Of a stretch of DNA of 22,346 bases, positions 20,469-22,346 are shown one piece after another; the first letter of the stretch is position 1, and each line of letters begins with the position of its first letter. The notes below the pieces were generated by a model. The model made no database searches. It was not told the DNA's origin and was given only the letters and a program-made list of their open reading frames with translations. Position numbers and translations under genes: made by a program. Source of the DNA: Pseudomonadota bacterium (GTDB lineage: Bacteria; Desulfobacterota; Anaeroferrophillalia; Anaeroferrophillales; Tharpellaceae); assembly GCA_015486445.1 (NCBI GenBank), contig WFRT01000151.1, positions 1 through 22,346 on the forward strand. Direction: 5' to 3'.

Positions 20469-21011
20469 CTAGCTTATCTTTTCCAGTTGACCGAACTCGA
20501 TTTCAATCGGGGTCGGGCGACCGAAGATGCTGACCAGGACCCGAACCTTGCCCTTGTCGAGATTGATCTCATCCACGGTCCCGGTGAAATTGGCGAAGGG
20601 ACCCTCGAGAACCCGTACGTTCTCACCCTCTTCGAACAGAACCTTGGGCTGGGGCCGCATTTCACCCTCGGCGATCCGGTCCAGCAGGTTGTTGGCCTCG
20701 GCCTCGGAGATCGAACGGGTGGCACTCACCCGGTCGCCGCCGCCGACGAAACCGGTAACCTTGGGTGTCCCCTTGACCAGGTGCCAGGTCTCATCGGTCA
20801 ACTCCATCTTGACCAGGACATAGCCGGGGAAAAACTTCCTCTGCGAGGTCCGCCGCTTGCCCTTGACCATTTCGACGACCTGTTCGGTCGGCACGACAAC
20901 CTCGTCGAACATATCCTCGAGCCCGTACTGCCGGATGCGCTCTTCGAGATTCAGCTTGACCCGGTTTTCATAACCCGAATAGGCATGAATCACATACCAC
21001 TTTTTTGCCAT
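20469..21011 (-). CDS. nusG: transcription termination/antitermination factor NusG
   Basis: Binds RNA polymerase and links it to Rho or to the leading ribosome. The 180 residues comprise the NGN domain (about 4-115, opening MAKKWYVIHAYSGYENRVKLNLEERI, with RKFFPGYVLVKMEL) and the C-terminal KOW domain (about 128-180, with EGENVRVLEGPFANFTGTVDEINLDKGKVRVLVSIFGR). No insertion is present. It lies 56 nt after secE, the standard secE-nusG pair. Confidence 0.98.
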   Translation of the reverse strand: MAKKWYVIHAYSGYENRVKLNLEERIRQYGLEDMFDEVVVPTEQVVEMVKGKRRTSQRKFFPGYVLVKMELTDETWHLVKGTPKVTGFVGGGDRVSATRSISEAEANNLLDRIAEGEMRPQPKVLFEEGENVRVLEGPFANFTGTVDEINLDKGKVRVLVSIFGRPTPIEIEFGQLEKIS

Positions 21012-21067
21012 AACCTGCCTGTCATCCTTCCGCTTAACTGCTTGGGTTTTACCACCTGCACCCTGGA

Positions 21068-21274
21068 TCAGGCGGAAAGGATAAACTTCATCAGCTTTGT
21101 CAATCCCAGGTCAACTATGCCAAGATACAACGAGATGATAAAAACGGTGATAAGCACGACCCAGGTAAGACCAAGGGTAGCCCTGCGACTGGGCCAGGTT
21201 ACCTTTTTCAATTCACCCTTGGAATCTTTCAGGTATTGGGCCAACTCGGTTATGCTATCTTTAATCGCTGCCAA
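21068..21274 (-). CDS. secE: preprotein translocase subunit SecE
   Basis: Essential small membrane subunit that clamps SecY in the protein-export channel. The 68-residue form has an amphipathic N-terminal part with the conserved LKDSKGELKKVTWPSRR (about 15-31) and one transmembrane helix (about 37-60), as in most bacteria outside the enterics. The start codon is TTG with GGGAG 7 nt upstream; there is no ATG or GTG that fits. It is placed between trnW and nusG as expected. Confidence 0.95.
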   Translation of the reverse strand: MAAIKDSITELAQYLKDSKGELKKVTWPSRRATLGLTWVVLITVFIISLYLGIVDLGLTKLMKFILSA

Positions 21275-21309
21275 AATCAGGCTCCCACTTGATGCTGTTG
21301 ACGGTAAAA

Positions 21310-21386
21310 TGGCAGGCCAGGAGGGATTCGAACCCCCAACACCCGGATTTGGAGTCCGGTGCTCTAGCCATTAGAGCTACTGGCCT
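21310..21386 (-). tRNA. trnW: tRNA-Trp (CCA anticodon)
   Basis: A 77-nt cloverleaf. The acceptor AGGCCAG pairs with CTGGCCT, with discriminator G and an encoded CCA end. The D-arm is GCTC/GAGC. The anticodon stem CCGGA/TCCGG encloses CTCCAAA, giving anticodon CCA. The T-arm has the loop TTCGAAT. Its position between rpmG and secE matches the common bacterial order tuf-rpmG-trnW-secE-nusG. Confidence 0.97.
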
Positions 21387-21388
21387 GC

Positions 21389-21409
21389 AAAAACAAAACC
21401 GGCGCCGGT
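21389..21409 (-). terminator. possible weak terminator abutting trnW
   Basis: On the - strand the 12-nt palindrome ACCGGCGCCGGT (21398-21409) is followed directly by TTTGTTTTT, which ends two bases before the tRNA 5' end. The stem can be only 4-5 bp with a usable loop, so it would be a weak terminator. It might instead be a tRNA 5'-processing or pausing site. Confidence 0.35.
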
Positions 21410-21419
21410 CGCGCACCCC

Positions 21420-21443
21420 CGGCCGGCATCCTGTCCCCGGCCG
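21420..21443 (-). other. hairpin directly after rpmG
   Basis: CGGCCGG (21420-21426) pairs with CCGGCCG (21437-21443) around a 10-nt loop, one base after the rpmG stop codon. No U-run follows, so it is more likely to protect or process the rpmG 3' end than to stop transcription alone. Confidence 0.4.
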
Positions 21444-21444
21444 C

Positions 21445-21594
21445 CTACTTGGTTTCTTTGTGCGGCGTATGGGTTTTACAGAAACGACAATACTTTTTGA
21501 ACTCGAGCTTGTCGGGAGTGTTTTTCTTGTTCTTCTTGGTCGTGTAATTTCTGCGTTTACACTGTCCACAGGCAAGAATCACTTTATCACGCAT
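21445..21594 (-). CDS. rpmG: 50S ribosomal protein L33
   Basis: Small basic large-subunit protein of 49 residues, opening MRDKVILACGQCKRRNYTTK and ending CRFCKTHTPHKETK. Two CXXC pairs (CGQC and CRFC) form a zinc ribbon, so this is the zinc-binding version. ATG start; only a weak ribosome site (AGGTTGA) is visible. It sits between tuf and trnW, the classical place. Confidence 0.96.
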   Translation of the reverse strand: MRDKVILACGQCKRRNYTTKKNKKNTPDKLEFKKYCRFCKTHTPHKETK

Positions 21595-21653
21595 CGTTAT
21601 ATTTCAACCTGACCTTTCCAGCGCCCGACCACCAAACCCGCGAGGCCGCAACG

Positions 21654-21685
21654 GTACCGGCCGGCGGCTTGCCACCGGCCGTACC
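21654..21685 (-). other. GC-rich imperfect hairpin ahead of rpmG
   Basis: GGTACCGGCCGG and CCGGCCGTACC face each other with one bulged base around a 10-nt loop, about 60 nt upstream of the rpmG start. There is no U-tract. It may be a processing or stability element of the tuf-rpmG RNA. Confidence 0.35.
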
Positions 21686-21716
21686 CTTGTCAGAAATCTC
21701 CAGGCTGAAAATGTAC

Positions 21717-21757
21717 CGAAGCCAGAGCAGGAACAAATCCATCCCCCTCTGGCTTCG
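21717..21757 (-). other. 11-bp perfect hairpin downstream of tuf
   Basis: CGAAGCCAGAG (21717-21727) is perfectly complementary to CTCTGGCTTCG (21747-21757) with a 19-nt loop, 30 nt after the tuf stop. In the - strand RNA GUACAUUUUC follows, a poor U-tract, so it may be a leaky terminator or an RNA-processing site that lets tuf be expressed above the genes behind it. Confidence 0.45.
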
Positions 21758-21787
21758 CCTTGAGCCCGGAATCTCCGAGGGCAGTTA

Positions 21788-22346
<559 letters not shown>

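Overview
The window is a GC-rich bacterial core-genome segment with no sign of a phage, transposase, CRISPR array or plasmid. Bacterial-type RNA polymerase subunits of about 1,390 and 1,410 residues, a long-form HisG, an RhlB-like helicase and a ThiD2-ThiE fusion fit a Gram-negative bacterium, most likely of the former Deltaproteobacteria (Desulfobacterota or Desulfuromonadota). That placement is an inference from protein style, not a database result.

Layout. Positions 1-372 are non-coding and hold a palindromic intergenic repeat. On the + strand, 373-5005 carry an RhlB-like DEAD-box helicase, a DUF1820-type protein, a small His-rich DUF8180-like protein, tyrS and an orphan amino-acid-type substrate-binding protein. 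A strong bidirectional terminator at about 5035-5082 separates these from everything else. From 5158 to the right edge all genes lie on the - strand. Read in the direction of transcription they are: tuf (partial), rpmG, trnW(CCA), secE, nusG, rplK, rplA, rplJ, rplL, rpoB, rpoC, thiD2-thiE fusion, thiC, hisI, hisG, rpsT.

How it works together. The right two thirds form the classical translation/transcription super-operon. Two RNA control elements are visible. One is an L10-type autoregulatory leader ahead of rplJ. The other is a near-ideal intrinsic terminator (attenuator) between rplL and rpoB, with a promoter-like sequence immediately after it. Together they would uncouple the abundant L10/L7-L12 products from RNA polymerase. 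The rpoB and rpoC genes overlap by 4 nt. The usual rpsL-rpsG-fusA block does not follow rpoC. Instead a thiamin and histidine biosynthesis cassette begins on the base after the rpoC stop codon, with no room for a promoter and no TPP riboswitch visible.

Several essential genes start at non-ATG codons: TTG for secE and rpsT, GTG for rplJ, thiD2E and rhlB. Nothing here looks like a wholly new biological system. The points most worth a second look are the rplL-rpoB control element and the fusion of thi/his metabolism to the RNA polymerase operon.
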